Positions 27,804 to 36,560 of a DNA stretch of 64,000 nucleotides are shown one piece after another (positions within the stretch are counted from its first letter, which is position 1; every line of letters begins with the position of its first letter). This DNA is from Idiomarina fontislapidosi (GTDB lineage: Bacteria > Pseudomonadota > Gammaproteobacteria > Enterobacterales > Alteromonadaceae), in contig NZ_QJST01000001.1 in assembly GCF_003226255.1 (NCBI RefSeq), positions 434,001 through 498,000 of the forward strand. Direction: 5' to 3'. The translations under genes were made by a program, and so were the position numbers. Under the pieces are notes generated by a model. It did no database searches and was not told the DNA's origin. It saw only the letters and a program-made list of their open reading frames with translations.

Positions 27804-28610
27804 ATGAATAAAAACGTATTCGTTTTACTACTGACTTTAGTACCTTTATTGGCAACAGCTCAAACGGGTGAGACCAAGCCCAGTGATAAAGAAGCGGAAG
27901 TCATTCAAACCATCGAAGCGCTGCGTGCGCAGCGTGGTGTTGAGTTTAATTATCAACGCCAATCGCAAATCGGTGACACCCTCCGCATTGAGGAATACTT
28001 GGGTGGCAACGAGGATGGCTACCGTTGGCAACTCCTTAGTGAGAACCAGCAAACGCCAAGCAAGGAGCGGTTAGAAGAATACCGTGATATGCGAGTAACC
28101 GAGGCGAAAGCCCGTGCCGAAGAGAAGGGGCCAAGCAAATCGCTTGCTGATTTAATCATTATTGATTCACTTGAGTTTGTTAGTGAGTCCAAAAATAACG
28201 GTGAACCGGTATGGCAATTTGCGTTTAAACCAAAACTTGATGATTTTTCTGAGTTTGCCGATCAAATCGAAGCACGGATCACCTATCTGCCAGAGCAAAC
28301 GTTGTTAAAACGCATTGCGCTAAAAAATAAAAATGAATTCTCGCCCGCAACGTCGGTGACAGTAGAGCACTTTTCGATGGAAATCGACTTTATGCGTTTT
28401 GCTAACGAGTACACTGTGCCCGTTAGCATGAAACAAAACGCGCAGGGCTCTTACTTATTTTTTAAAGATTTTCACGACCAAACGTCACGCACGTACTCTA
28501 ATTATTCATTAGTGCCCAGTGCAGACGATAGCAACGATGAGAACGCGTTAAGCGCCTCCAAGCCTTGTGGATCCTCAGACAGCAAAGGTAATCGCACCAG
28601 CTCGTGCTGA
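27804..28610 (+). CDS. Exported protein of unknown function with C-terminus antisense to the next gene
   Basis: 268 residues from ATG 27804 (ribosome site GAGAGA); the frame's earlier start at 27768 would put a charged stretch before the signal. Signal peptide cleaving near ATAQT. The body is rich in strands and helices without a motif I know. Its last 36 codons run through the 3' end of the opposite-strand ArsA-like gene (109-bp overlap), are Ser/Asp/Asn-rich and end in Cys. The tail probably arose by loss of an earlier stop. Confidence 0.75.
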   Translation: MNKNVFVLLLTLVPLLATAQTGETKPSDKEAEVIQTIEALRAQRGVEFNYQRQSQIGDTLRIEEYLGGNEDGYRWQLLSENQQTPSKERLEEYRDMRVTEAKARAEEKGPSKSLADLIIIDSLEFVSESKNNGEPVWQFAFKPKLDDFSEFADQIEARITYLPEQTLLKRIALKNKNEFSPATSVTVEHFSMEIDFMRFANEYTVPVSMKQNAQGSYLFFKDFHDQTSRTYSNYSLVPSADDSNDENALSASKPCGSSDSKGNRTSSC

Positions 28611-29518
28611 GCAAAGGTCTTATCTATCTCCTCAAGATAAGCTGCTTCCTGAACGCGTCGTTTTGCAAGAAAGCTACCATCGGCGTCGTCAGGGAGCACG
28701 CGGTTCACAAAAATGCCACCAACCGGTAAATGCTCAGCTCGCAATGCCTTCATCGCGCGCTCTGTTTCTTGTATGGGCAGCCGTTCAGGCGTCATTACAA
28801 AGACGATGGCAGTATGTTGCGCATCCTGCAGCACACGGCGTGTGCGTTGAAATAAACGTTGCCGATTTAGCAGTTGCTCGCTGACCGCCTTACTACGCTC
28901 TGATAAACCGTCGCTGGCATGCTGATCAGGGTTGGCCATTGGATTATGGACATCCTTACCGGACTTAGGCGATAAGTGCTTTAAAACACCCTCGAATTCC
29001 TCTGAACGGTTTTGTGAACGCAACATGCCTTGTGTCCAAGCCGCCATCGCCTCTGGTAATGTGAGCAACCTTAGCGTGTGACCCGTCGGCGCGGTATCAA
29101 ATATTAATAAGTCGTAATTCTGCTCAGACTCATCAATTAGCTTAGCAATACGCTCGAGCAGGGCGGCTTCTTGTGCTCCCGGAGACTGTTTAGACAAACG
29201 CATTTGACGCTCAACTTCGGGGAACAAATCAGGATTTGTGAAGCGTTTCATCTGCTGGGTGACGCGGTCAATATGAGCAGCCACTTCGCGATCCGGATCA
29301 ATCTCAAGCGCGGTCAAGCGGTCGCTGATTGATGTGAGTTTATCACCTATTTTTACGCCAAAGGCGTCAGCGAGACTGTGTGCGGGATCCGTTGAAACGA
29401 CGAGTACGTTTTTACCTTGCTTTGCAGCAAGGAGGGCAAGAGATGCAGAAACTGTGGTTTTTCCAACACCGCCTTTACCGCCGACCAATACTACCTTACG
29501 GTCGAGAATCGACTTCAT
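28502..29518 (-). CDS. ArsA/GET3-family ATPase
   Basis: 338-residue single-domain member of the ArsA/GET3 SIMIBI ATPases. Deviant Walker A GGKGGVGKTTVSASLAL with signature lysine, switch region STDPAHSLADAF, and FDTAPTGHTLRLLTLPE are all present. No CxxC typical of GET3 zinc dimers and no second ATPase half as in plasmid ArsA. No arsenic genes nearby; it follows the cory-CC-star gene by 22 nt and cstA, an association I recognise as recurrent. It may act as a chaperone for CstA or its partner; that is inference. Confidence 0.9.
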   Translation of the reverse strand: MKSILDRKVVLVGGKGGVGKTTVSASLALLAAKQGKNVLVVSTDPAHSLADAFGVKIGDKLTSISDRLTALEIDPDREVAAHIDRVTQQMKRFTNPDLFPEVERQMRLSKQSPGAQEAALLERIAKLIDESEQNYDLLIFDTAPTGHTLRLLTLPEAMAAWTQGMLRSQNRSEEFEGVLKHLSPKSGKDVHNPMANPDQHASDGLSERSKAVSEQLLNRQRLFQRTRRVLQDAQHTAIVFVMTPERLPIQETERAMKALRAEHLPVGGIFVNRVLPDDADGSFLAKRRVQEAAYLEEIDKTFAQHELVRLPLLSEDPQGLEALNAFSSLLSSALGTNE

Positions 29519-29540
29519 AAAGACACCTCAAAGTCGCAGG

Positions 29541-29822
29541 CTAACAGCACCGGAAATGATCAAGGGGTGAGTGTTCCATTCCCATGCGTTGATGCCAATC
29601 ATGAAAGCGCTCCAGCATCAAAGGCTGGAGCTCAAGCGTGTAATAAGATGCGGGGTTGGGTACCCCCATCATTTCGGAAAAGACCAGCATCATGAACAAA
29701 TCGTCTTCATCGCGTTTAGCGCGCGCAATAGCCGACCGATAGGGTGCGTTGTAAAACTCATTAACTAACTCACCCGCACGACTAAACCATTGTTGAATCG
29801 ATTTAATGTTCATGTTGCGCAT
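29541..29822 (-). CDS. Cory-CC-star family protein
   Basis: 93 residues, helical, with NEFYNAPYRSAIARAKRDE, FSEMMGVPNP and the C-terminus FRCC immediately before the stop, the trait that names the family. Function unknown. It lies 25 nt after cstA and before the ArsA-like gene. E. coli CstA and its paralogue BtsT have a small downstream partner (YbdD/YjiX) that also ends in two cysteines, so this may be a functional replacement; no ybdD homologue is seen here. Confidence 0.85.
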   Translation of the reverse strand: MRNMNIKSIQQWFSRAGELVNEFYNAPYRSAIARAKRDEDDLFMMLVFSEMMGVPNPASYYTLELQPLMLERFHDWHQRMGMEHSPLDHFRCC

Positions 29823-29847
29823 GGTCTTACTCCTTTAAGTCTATGGT

Positions 29848-31512
29848 TTAAGACTTTTGCTCTTTCTTAAGGTTCGACAATGCTGATGTTGCTTCGAGTG
29901 CGATCCATACAGCGGCAACGAGTACCACAATATCTAAACCGAACAAGAACCAGTTTTCCTGCATGTAGAAACCTTTTAACTGAATAAACAGGGCGAACAC
30001 TGTCATAATCAGCAAGAAAATCAATGGCAATAGTGTCACATACATTGGACGACCCAAGCGAACCAACATGACGGTGATAACCATTAAGGTCAAGCCAGCA
30101 AGTAACTGGTTAGTCGTACCGAACAGCGGCCAAATGGCTAAACCACCAGAACCGTCTGAACCTGCACCAAAGGCAAGGGCAACACACGAGATGACAGCAA
30201 GCAAGGTCGCAGGCAGCGCTTTTTGCATCCAAGAGATGTTGTAGATATTACCCCATTCTTGGAAGATGTAACGCTGTAAGCGCAAGCCAGTGTCCATAGT
30301 CGTACCGGCAAACAGGACCGCCATAACGGTTAGCAAGGTCTCGGCAATTTCATTATCAAGACCAACACCTTGGCTGATAATATTTGCGCCACCTTCAACG
30401 AAGGCTGCCACACCACCTTGACCAAACGAGCTGTACACGGCCTCCCAGTCGGCGAGTGTCGCGAAACCAGCACAGGCAGCGATAATTGTTGCCAGTGAAA
30501 GCGAGCCTTCACCAATTGCGCCAAAGTAACCTACAAAACGTAAGTCAGTTTCTTTATCCAACTGTTTTGAGGTCGTACCCGAGGCGACTAAGCCGTGGAA
30601 ACCTGAGATAGCACCACACGCGATCGTGACGAACAACAACGGTAGCATCGACGGTGTATCTTCCGGCAGATTGGTGTTAAACGCAGGTGCGGTCATATCT
30701 GGACCCAGTAAGAGCACCGCTGCGTATAGCAAAATCAAACCAATGAATAGCTGTAGACCATTGATGTAGTCACGAGGTTGCAACAACATCCATACAGGCA
30801 ACAGCGAAGCAATCGCCGCATAACCGAATAGAATCAGTACCCAAGTCGCGTTATCAGTTAAACCACCAATGGTTTCTGGTAAGGCTAACGGCGCTGATGG
30901 ACCTGCCCAAATCAGCAAGTATAGTGCGACCACACCAAGGACCGAGATAGCGCCGAGTCCCATCCATTTACGGAAAATAATCTGACCGATGATTAAGGCA
31001 ACAAAAATGGCACCCCAAACAGGAATAACAGAGCTCGGGAATTTAACCAGCAGACCTGAAATGGCTGTGGCAAATACCGCGTTCACCATGAGTAGTACCA
31101 AGAAGATAACAATCATGAACAGGGTTTGAGCGCGTTTACTGACGACATCACCTGTTAGGTTACCCATTGATTTCGCTTTATTACGGTTACTTGCCCAGAT
31201 TGCGCCAGCGTCATGCACACCTGCGAAGAAAATAGTACCGAAAATAACCCATAAAAACGCAGGTACCCAACCCCAGATAACCGCGATCGCAGGACCTATG
31301 ATGGGTGCCGCGCCGGCTACGGAAGTAAAGTGGTGACCCCAGAGAACATACTTATTGGTTGGGACGAAATCCACACCGTCTTCAAATTCATGAGCAGGTG
31401 TTTTGAAATTTGGGTCTAGCTTGTAGATCTTCTCGGCGATGAACTTTGAATAAAACACATAGCCTAAGAACATCGCAGCTAGACCCAATAGCATCACGAA
31501 TATTGCATTCAT
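29848..31512 (-). CDS. cstA: CstA family peptide/pyruvate transporter
   Basis: 554 residues from MNAIFVMLLG at 31512 (AGAGG ribosome site); an upstream in-frame start at 31557 adds a polar stretch not typical of the family. About 16 membrane helices; conserved HHFTSVAGAAPIIGPAIA, VFGTIFFAGVHDAGA and ISGFHGLVASGTTSKQ. CstA proteins import peptides or pyruvate when carbon is short. Heads the cstA / cory-CC-star / ArsA-like unit. Confidence 0.93.
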   Translation of the reverse strand: MNAIFVMLLGLAAMFLGYVFYSKFIAEKIYKLDPNFKTPAHEFEDGVDFVPTNKYVLWGHHFTSVAGAAPIIGPAIAVIWGWVPAFLWVIFGTIFFAGVHDAGAIWASNRNKAKSMGNLTGDVVSKRAQTLFMIVIFLVLLMVNAVFATAISGLLVKFPSSVIPVWGAIFVALIIGQIIFRKWMGLGAISVLGVVALYLLIWAGPSAPLALPETIGGLTDNATWVLILFGYAAIASLLPVWMLLQPRDYINGLQLFIGLILLYAAVLLLGPDMTAPAFNTNLPEDTPSMLPLLFVTIACGAISGFHGLVASGTTSKQLDKETDLRFVGYFGAIGEGSLSLATIIAACAGFATLADWEAVYSSFGQGGVAAFVEGGANIISQGVGLDNEIAETLLTVMAVLFAGTTMDTGLRLQRYIFQEWGNIYNISWMQKALPATLLAVISCVALAFGAGSDGSGGLAIWPLFGTTNQLLAGLTLMVITVMLVRLGRPMYVTLLPLIFLLIMTVFALFIQLKGFYMQENWFLFGLDIVVLVAAVWIALEATSALSNLKKEQKS

Positions 31513-31616
31513 GGATGAAGCCTCTTGTTGTGGTTGATTTTGAGTTTCGCCACCCATTGTAGCGCAAATTCAACCCCAACAGGCATGCGACTAACGTCTA
31601 ATAGACGATAAATTGG

Positions 31617-31787
31617 TTATCGACGTCGTTTGCCTAGGAGACCCATTACAATTGAAATAGCGAATAAAATGATGAAGATATAAAAGATAATCTTCGCGAT
31701 TTCAGCGGCTGCACCAGCGATACCACCAAACCCAAACACCGCTGCCACGACGGCAATGACAAGAAAAATCAGAACCCAACGTAACAT
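31617..31787 (-). CDS. DUF1328 (YtjA-like) small membrane protein
   Basis: 56 residues read from ATG at 31787 behind AAGGAG: starts [20 protein letters not shown], then [18 protein letters not shown] and ends LLGKRRR. Two membrane helices around a Gly/Ala-rich turn, which is the YtjA/DUF1328 pattern, commonly induced by stress; function unknown. Lies between cstA and the M14 peptidase with a terminator upstream, so it is its own unit. Confidence 0.88.
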   Translation of the reverse strand: MLRWVLIFLVIAVVAAVFGFGGIAGAAAEIAKIIFYIFIILFAISIVMGLLGKRRR

Positions 31788-31861
31788 AGTATCTCCTTAT
31801 TTTTTAAAGGTTCACTATTACGTTAGTCGTAATTTGAGCGAATGGATCAAAATAATAGAAA

Positions 31862-31894
31862 AAAAGCCGTCATTTTTTTCATATGACGGCTTTT
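31862..31894. terminator. Bidirectional terminator after the M14 peptidase gene
   Basis: 12-bp arms AAAAGCCGTCAT (31862-31873) and ATGACGGCTTTT (31883-31894) around a T-rich 9-base loop. Located just downstream of the minus-strand peptidase stop. Confidence 0.85.
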
Positions 31895-31918
31895 GAATAG
31901 TGCGTTTATTTTGCTTAA

Positions 31919-34543
31919 TTAGTGAGCAGCAGCGGCCTCGTCAGCGGCTGCTTTGTCTTTCACCGGGTCAGCATAGGTTTCAATTGCGGGTGCTAAGTAG
32001 ATTGCATTACTGAGCAATTTAGCGGTACCCCAGAAAAAGGCGCGGAAATTAACATTATCCGCAAAGCCAATCACACGTCCTTCGCCAAGACGGTGTGCCG
32101 CGATGTTGGTTTTACCGGCGAGCACATCCTGATTGCGCTTGTCAGCATAACCACTGAGTAACGGCTGCTCGCTGTAGTGGGCGACACTGACAAATGGGCT
32201 CTGTGGTGCTTCCATCGCGTTTAGCTCGTCCTTAAAGACGGGCATGCTGCGGTTTGGAAAACCAAACATTAATGGGTTCTGAGCATCGATGTCCATTTGG
32301 AAAATCGCACCGGCAATACGGCGTTGAGCATAGAAACTATCGCGATCGCCGTAGCCTAGACCCTCAGTTGAGAAGGCATCGCTAAAGGTTTTATCGTCGA
32401 CAAACTGCGTGTACAACAGACCCTGACGGCTCATCCATTCAGCGCCACCTTGCTGACCAATTAACACGCCACCCTGACGGACCCAGTCGGTTAAGCGGGC
32501 GATATCACTCTCGCCAAGCGTGTAATAACTGCCATCGACCAGAATGATATGGCTGTAGCGTGTTAAATCGATGCGACCCACGCGGTCAGTATCGACCATG
32601 GACAGTGGCAAGCCTACGTGGCGGTCAAGGTAATACCAGGCTTCACCCGCCTCATACAGGTTAACGCCGTCACCCGTGAGCATCATCACACGAGGTTCAT
32701 CAACCGGTTGAATGTTGCGACTACCTAAGTCGATACCCTTTGGTGTTAAGCCAGTCTCGACCGAGTAAACAGTGACATTTTGTTGTTCCGCGACATTTTT
32801 TACGGCCGCTACCACGTTTGACCAGTTCTGCTCTTGATATGCACGAGTGACAACGATAGAACCTGCCGATAAATCGGCAGTTTTACCATTTACCGTTGGC
32901 ACATGCAGCGGCTTGAAGCTCTGGCGTGCGTGAATGTCCTGCTCAAGCAAGGCTTGTAATACAGCGGGTGCTTTATAGTCGTTCCAATCAAATGCCAGTG
33001 CATAAGCGTTCGCGTTAATCGGCACTGCATCACGTTTAGGTGCATTCCAAGCGGTGTCGTCTAAGCTAATGCGACCACGGTAGGTGGTGAACTGCGCGTT
33101 AAAGGCCATCGGTAATGTCCAACCCGATACATCGTAAAACGTATTATCTGGGAAGTCTTTACGCGTGCTAAAAATACCTTGAATGAGACCGTATTGAGCT
33201 TGCTCGGCAGGAATAAAGTAACTTAAACCTGCTTTAAACTGCTTGTTGTTGGTCTCGAGATCGCGTTCAACACGATACCCTTGAATACCATGTTGTTTAA
33301 GCAGATCGACTAATCCGGTTAAACGGTTAATGTCATTCGCACCAATCAAGTAGCCATCAAAGTTAGCATCATCGCCGGCTTCCATAGCGTCATCATAGAC
33401 ACGCTCTTGGAAGTCGATAAACCGTTTTTTATTCGCATGAGCGCCATACAGCGTGCTTAACGAGGTAATGAATTGATTACGAATGGTAAACGGGAAGCTC
33501 ACTTCGCCGTTGACAGAATCCTGTAAGTGACCACGGCTGGACGCTTGTTCAAACAATACGCCTACGGCACCTTGGATATCGGGATACGTTGAGCCTTTGC
33601 CATAGTAGAAGTCGTCAAAGGATTCTTCGGTGTAGTACAGGTTACCCAGATTATCGAGTGACTCAGCATGTGCTGCGGCTAGTATCTCGGTAAGGCGCAC
33701 GTTTTCATCAGGTGTTAACGGGTTTTTCCGTGATGGGATACCCGGTTGGAAGAAAAAGGTGCTGTTGGTGCCCATTTCATGAAAGTCGGTTAGCACGTTG
33801 GGCTTCCACTTTTGGAAGTTGGCGATGCGCGCACGCGATTCTGGATGTTGTAACAACAACCAATCGCGGTTTAAGTCGAACCAGTAATGATTTACACGAC
33901 CGCGGACAAACGGCTGCACATGCTCACGTGATTGCGGATCCGCGACTAAGTTCTGGCTGCGATGTTGGTTTGCCCATTGTGCAAAACGAGCCAAGCCATC
34001 GGGGTTGAGTGATGGATCGAGCAACACTACAGTATCTTGCAATGCCTTATCGAGCGCAGGGTTCTGTGCGGCGGCGAGGTAGTATGCAAATAAAAGGGCA
34101 GCATTTGAACCACTGGATTCGTCACCGTGAATACTGTAACCCATGTACAGAACGAGTGGGGTATCGGCATCAGCATCACGATTAGGATCGGCTGCGGCTA
34201 AATGCTTTTCACGCACGGCGTCGATATTTTGTTGGTTGTCAGGTGATGTAACCGTCAGTAGCAGCAACGGACGTTGCTCATGGGTACGACCTGTTTCTTC
34301 AATCGTAATGCGATCAGATGACTCTGCCAACTGATACATGTACTGTACGATTTGATCATGGCGTACGTGCCATTCGCCCACTTGATAGCCTAACGCTTCT
34401 TCGGGCGTTGGCACAGACGGGTCATACGTTACATCTTGCGGAAGGTAGTAATCCAACTCAACTGGGTCGGTTTGCGCTGCCGTCACAGTGGATGTGAGCA
34501 ACGCGACACCCGCCAAGCAAGTCGTCAGTGCTTGTTTCAGCAT
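31919..34543 (-). CDS. M14 family zinc metallocarboxypeptidase, secreted
   Basis: 874 residues with an Ala-cleaved signal (LTSTVTAAQT). N-terminal M14 domain: zinc ligands in SIHGDESSGSN (HxxE) and the later FHEMGTNS; NPDGLARFAQW and DLNRDWLLLQHPE are the substrate-binding parts. The long C-terminal half includes a glutamine-amidotransferase-like segment (VRQGGVLIGQQGG), typical of this large peptidase subfamily. Likely secreted digestion of peptides. Confidence 0.9.
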   Translation of the reverse strand: MLKQALTTCLAGVALLTSTVTAAQTDPVELDYYLPQDVTYDPSVPTPEEALGYQVGEWHVRHDQIVQYMYQLAESSDRITIEETGRTHEQRPLLLLTVTSPDNQQNIDAVREKHLAAADPNRDADADTPLVLYMGYSIHGDESSGSNAALLFAYYLAAAQNPALDKALQDTVVLLDPSLNPDGLARFAQWANQHRSQNLVADPQSREHVQPFVRGRVNHYWFDLNRDWLLLQHPESRARIANFQKWKPNVLTDFHEMGTNSTFFFQPGIPSRKNPLTPDENVRLTEILAAAHAESLDNLGNLYYTEESFDDFYYGKGSTYPDIQGAVGVLFEQASSRGHLQDSVNGEVSFPFTIRNQFITSLSTLYGAHANKKRFIDFQERVYDDAMEAGDDANFDGYLIGANDINRLTGLVDLLKQHGIQGYRVERDLETNNKQFKAGLSYFIPAEQAQYGLIQGIFSTRKDFPDNTFYDVSGWTLPMAFNAQFTTYRGRISLDDTAWNAPKRDAVPINANAYALAFDWNDYKAPAVLQALLEQDIHARQSFKPLHVPTVNGKTADLSAGSIVVTRAYQEQNWSNVVAAVKNVAEQQNVTVYSVETGLTPKGIDLGSRNIQPVDEPRVMMLTGDGVNLYEAGEAWYYLDRHVGLPLSMVDTDRVGRIDLTRYSHIILVDGSYYTLGESDIARLTDWVRQGGVLIGQQGGAEWMSRQGLLYTQFVDDKTFSDAFSTEGLGYGDRDSFYAQRRIAGAIFQMDIDAQNPLMFGFPNRSMPVFKDELNAMEAPQSPFVSVAHYSEQPLLSGYADKRNQDVLAGKTNIAAHRLGEGRVIGFADNVNFRAFFWGTAKLLSNAIYLAPAIETYADPVKDKAAADEAAAAH

Positions 34544-34646
34544 TTGTTATACTCCTAGTTGTTATTGTTAGCAACAGACTAGCAGAAAACCGCGCTGCAC
34601 GGGATGAGTTTCGTTTAATGGCAAACCAGATGCCACTAACAACTGC

Positions 34647-35105
34647 TTATGGCTTTATCTGGCGTGCTATGGGCTGCTGCAAGGAGATCCAAGTGTCCGT
34701 TGCCTGCACTTCTTTAATGATTTGAATGCGATTAATCAGAATATCTTGCAAATCTTCAATCGAGCGTGTCATGAGTTTGGCGAAAATATTGTAGTGCCCC
34801 GTCGTATAGTGGGCTTCGGTAATCGCATCGACGTTAGCCAGTTTTTCAATGGCAATCGGGTAGTCGCCTGCCGTTGTCAGTGTGATACCAATAAAACAAC
34901 AGACGTCATAGCCCAGTTTTTTGGTGTCGACTGTTAAACGTGTGCCAGTGATAAGCCCAAGTCTTCGCATTTTTTCAACCCGCACATGCACTGTCGCGGT
35001 ACTGACCTGTTGTTGCGCGGCCATGGTTGCATAGGAAACACGCGCATCATTTAACAGTGTTTCTAAGATAAATTTATCGAGATTGTCTAATTTATAATTT
35101 TTCAT
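34647..35105 (-). CDS. asnC: Lrp/AsnC family regulator AsnC
   Basis: 152 residues: N-terminal winged HTH (DKFILETLLNDARVSYATMAAQQQVSTATVHVRVEKM) and C-terminal RAM ligand domain (FIGITLTTAGDYP, GHYNIFAKLM). Divergent from asnA, the arrangement in E. coli where AsnC, responding to asparagine, activates asnA and represses itself. Inverted repeats in the shared 163-bp gap are candidate binding sites. Confidence 0.93.
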   Translation of the reverse strand: MKNYKLDNLDKFILETLLNDARVSYATMAAQQQVSTATVHVRVEKMRRLGLITGTRLTVDTKKLGYDVCCFIGITLTTAGDYPIAIEKLANVDAITEAHYTTGHYNIFAKLMTRSIEDLQDILINRIQIIKEVQATDTWISLQQPIARQIKP

Positions 35106-35147
35106 GAATTAACGGCTTAATATTTAAATATTTTTTAAAATATAAAT

Positions 35148-35203
35148 GAAAATGTAAGACATTATTTTCACATTTTCAATAAATGGTTAAACGCTATTGA
35201 AAA
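35148..35203. promoter_or_regulatory. Inverted repeats in the asnC-asnA gap (candidate AsnC sites)
   Basis: Two interleaved inverted repeats: GAAAATGT (35148-35155) with ACATTTTC (35170-35177), and TTTTCAAT (35173-35180) with ATTGAAAA (35196-35203). Both sit in AT-rich DNA about 65-120 bp before asnA. Lrp/AsnC proteins bind arrays of AT-rich dyads; binding here is inferred. Confidence 0.45.
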
Positions 35204-35268
35204 ACTCATCTAAAGCGTGCTTTTCTTACTTAACAGCCACGAATCATCTATCTGTTTAGGAGCGCGTC

Positions 35269-36249
35269 ATGTGGGAAGGTTACTTTAAGAAGCAACAACA
35301 AATTGAGTTCATCAAAAGCGAGTTTCTCTCGCATCTATGTCAGCAAATGGAGTTAGTGAAAAGCGAGGGGCCTTTACTAACCGAGCAGGGTACCGGGTTG
35401 CAGGATGATCTCTCGGGTATTGAACGACCTGTATCAGTGCAGGTGTCTGCATTGCCCGAAAAGCAGTATCAGGTGGTGCACTCACTGGCAAAATGGAAGC
35501 GTCAAGTTCTTGCGGATTACCGAGCGCCGGTTGGGCAAGGAATTGTGGTAAACATGACCGCTTTACGTCCTGATGAAGAAAAATTAGATGCAACCCACTC
35601 AGTATTCGTTGATCAGTGGGATTGGGAAAAAGTCATCGCAGAAGAGCAGCGCAGTGTTGAGTTCTTGAAGCAACAAGTCGAAAAGATTTATACCGCACTG
35701 AGAGCGACTGAAACACGATTCCGTGCGATTTACGGCGGGTTGTCGATACTGCCAAAGCACATCGTCTTTATCAGCAGCGAAACACTCCGTGCTGAGTATC
35801 CGGAGTTAACCGCAAAACAACGAGAGGATAAAATCGCAGAGAAGTATGGTGCGGTATTTATACATGGAATCGGCGGCGCCTTAAGCGATGGTAAGAAGCA
35901 CGATGAACGTGCCCCCGATTACGATGATTGGAGCACGCATTGCGAGCAATATGGCACAGGTTTGAACGGCGACCTGCTGGTTTGGAGTCCTAAGTTAAAG
36001 CAGGCGATTGAACTGAGCTCGATGGGTATTCGTGTTGATGCTCAAGCGTTAAAGCGTCAGCTTGAACTGACCGAGCAGACGCATCGACTCGCCTTACCTT
36101 GGCACCAACGTTTAGTCGCTGGCGAGCTACCTTTTACCATCGGTGGAGGTATCGGTCAGTCACGCGTAGTGATGCTTTTGCTGCAAGCGGAACATATCGC
36201 ACAAGTTCAGTGCAGCGTCTGGCAACCAGGCATCCAAGAGGCGCTTTAG
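35269..36249 (+). CDS. asnA: Aspartate-ammonia ligase (asparagine synthetase A)
   Basis: Makes asparagine from aspartate, ammonia and ATP; class II tRNA-synthetase fold. 326 residues, near the usual 330. N-terminus KQQQIEFIKSEFLSHL, then IERPVSVQV, VDQWDWEK and the C-terminal GGGIGQSRVVMLLL (motif 3). GGAG ribosome site before the ATG. Confidence 0.96.
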   Translation: MWEGYFKKQQQIEFIKSEFLSHLCQQMELVKSEGPLLTEQGTGLQDDLSGIERPVSVQVSALPEKQYQVVHSLAKWKRQVLADYRAPVGQGIVVNMTALRPDEEKLDATHSVFVDQWDWEKVIAEEQRSVEFLKQQVEKIYTALRATETRFRAIYGGLSILPKHIVFISSETLRAEYPELTAKQREDKIAEKYGAVFIHGIGGALSDGKKHDERAPDYDDWSTHCEQYGTGLNGDLLVWSPKLKQAIELSSMGIRVDAQALKRQLELTEQTHRLALPWHQRLVAGELPFTIGGGIGQSRVVMLLLQAEHIAQVQCSVWQPGIQEAL

Positions 36250-36283
36250 TGCGTAATTAAGTGCTCAAGTCAATTGGAGTTGT

Positions 36284-36541
36284 ATGATGAAAGCACTCGA
36301 TGAAGCAGACATTTCGCGTGTGATTGAAATGGCGTGGGAGGATCGCACGCCATTTGAAGCGATTGAAGAAACCTACGGATTGACTGAGCAGCAAGTCATT
36401 AAGTTAATGCGTAAGCAGCTCAAGCGAACCGCTTTTAATAATTGGCGCGCTCGAGTATCAGGTCGCGCGACCAAACATCGTAAAATTCGTGGTTTTGAGT
36501 ACGGGCGTGGTTACTGCCCAACCCAGTACAAGCAATCATGA
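36284..36541 (+). CDS. TIGR03643 family small protein
   Basis: 85 residues (or 84 from the second ATG at 36287). DRTPFEAIEETYGLTEQQVIKLMRKQLK looks like a helix-turn-helix, followed by a basic tail RARVSGRATKHRK; this matches the conserved gammaproteobacterial family TIGR03643, of unknown role. It directly precedes and may overlap the CLCA_X gene. Confidence 0.85.
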   Translation: MMKALDEADISRVIEMAWEDRTPFEAIEETYGLTEQQVIKLMRKQLKRTAFNNWRARVSGRATKHRKIRGFEYGRGYCPTQYKQS

Positions 36542-36560
36542 CCGTGATATTATAGCGAAC

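Noticed and set aside
28502-29518. Arsenic resistance operon
   Set aside because: The ATPase is ArsA-like, but there is no arsB, arsC, arsD or arsR; its neighbours are cstA and the CC-star gene.
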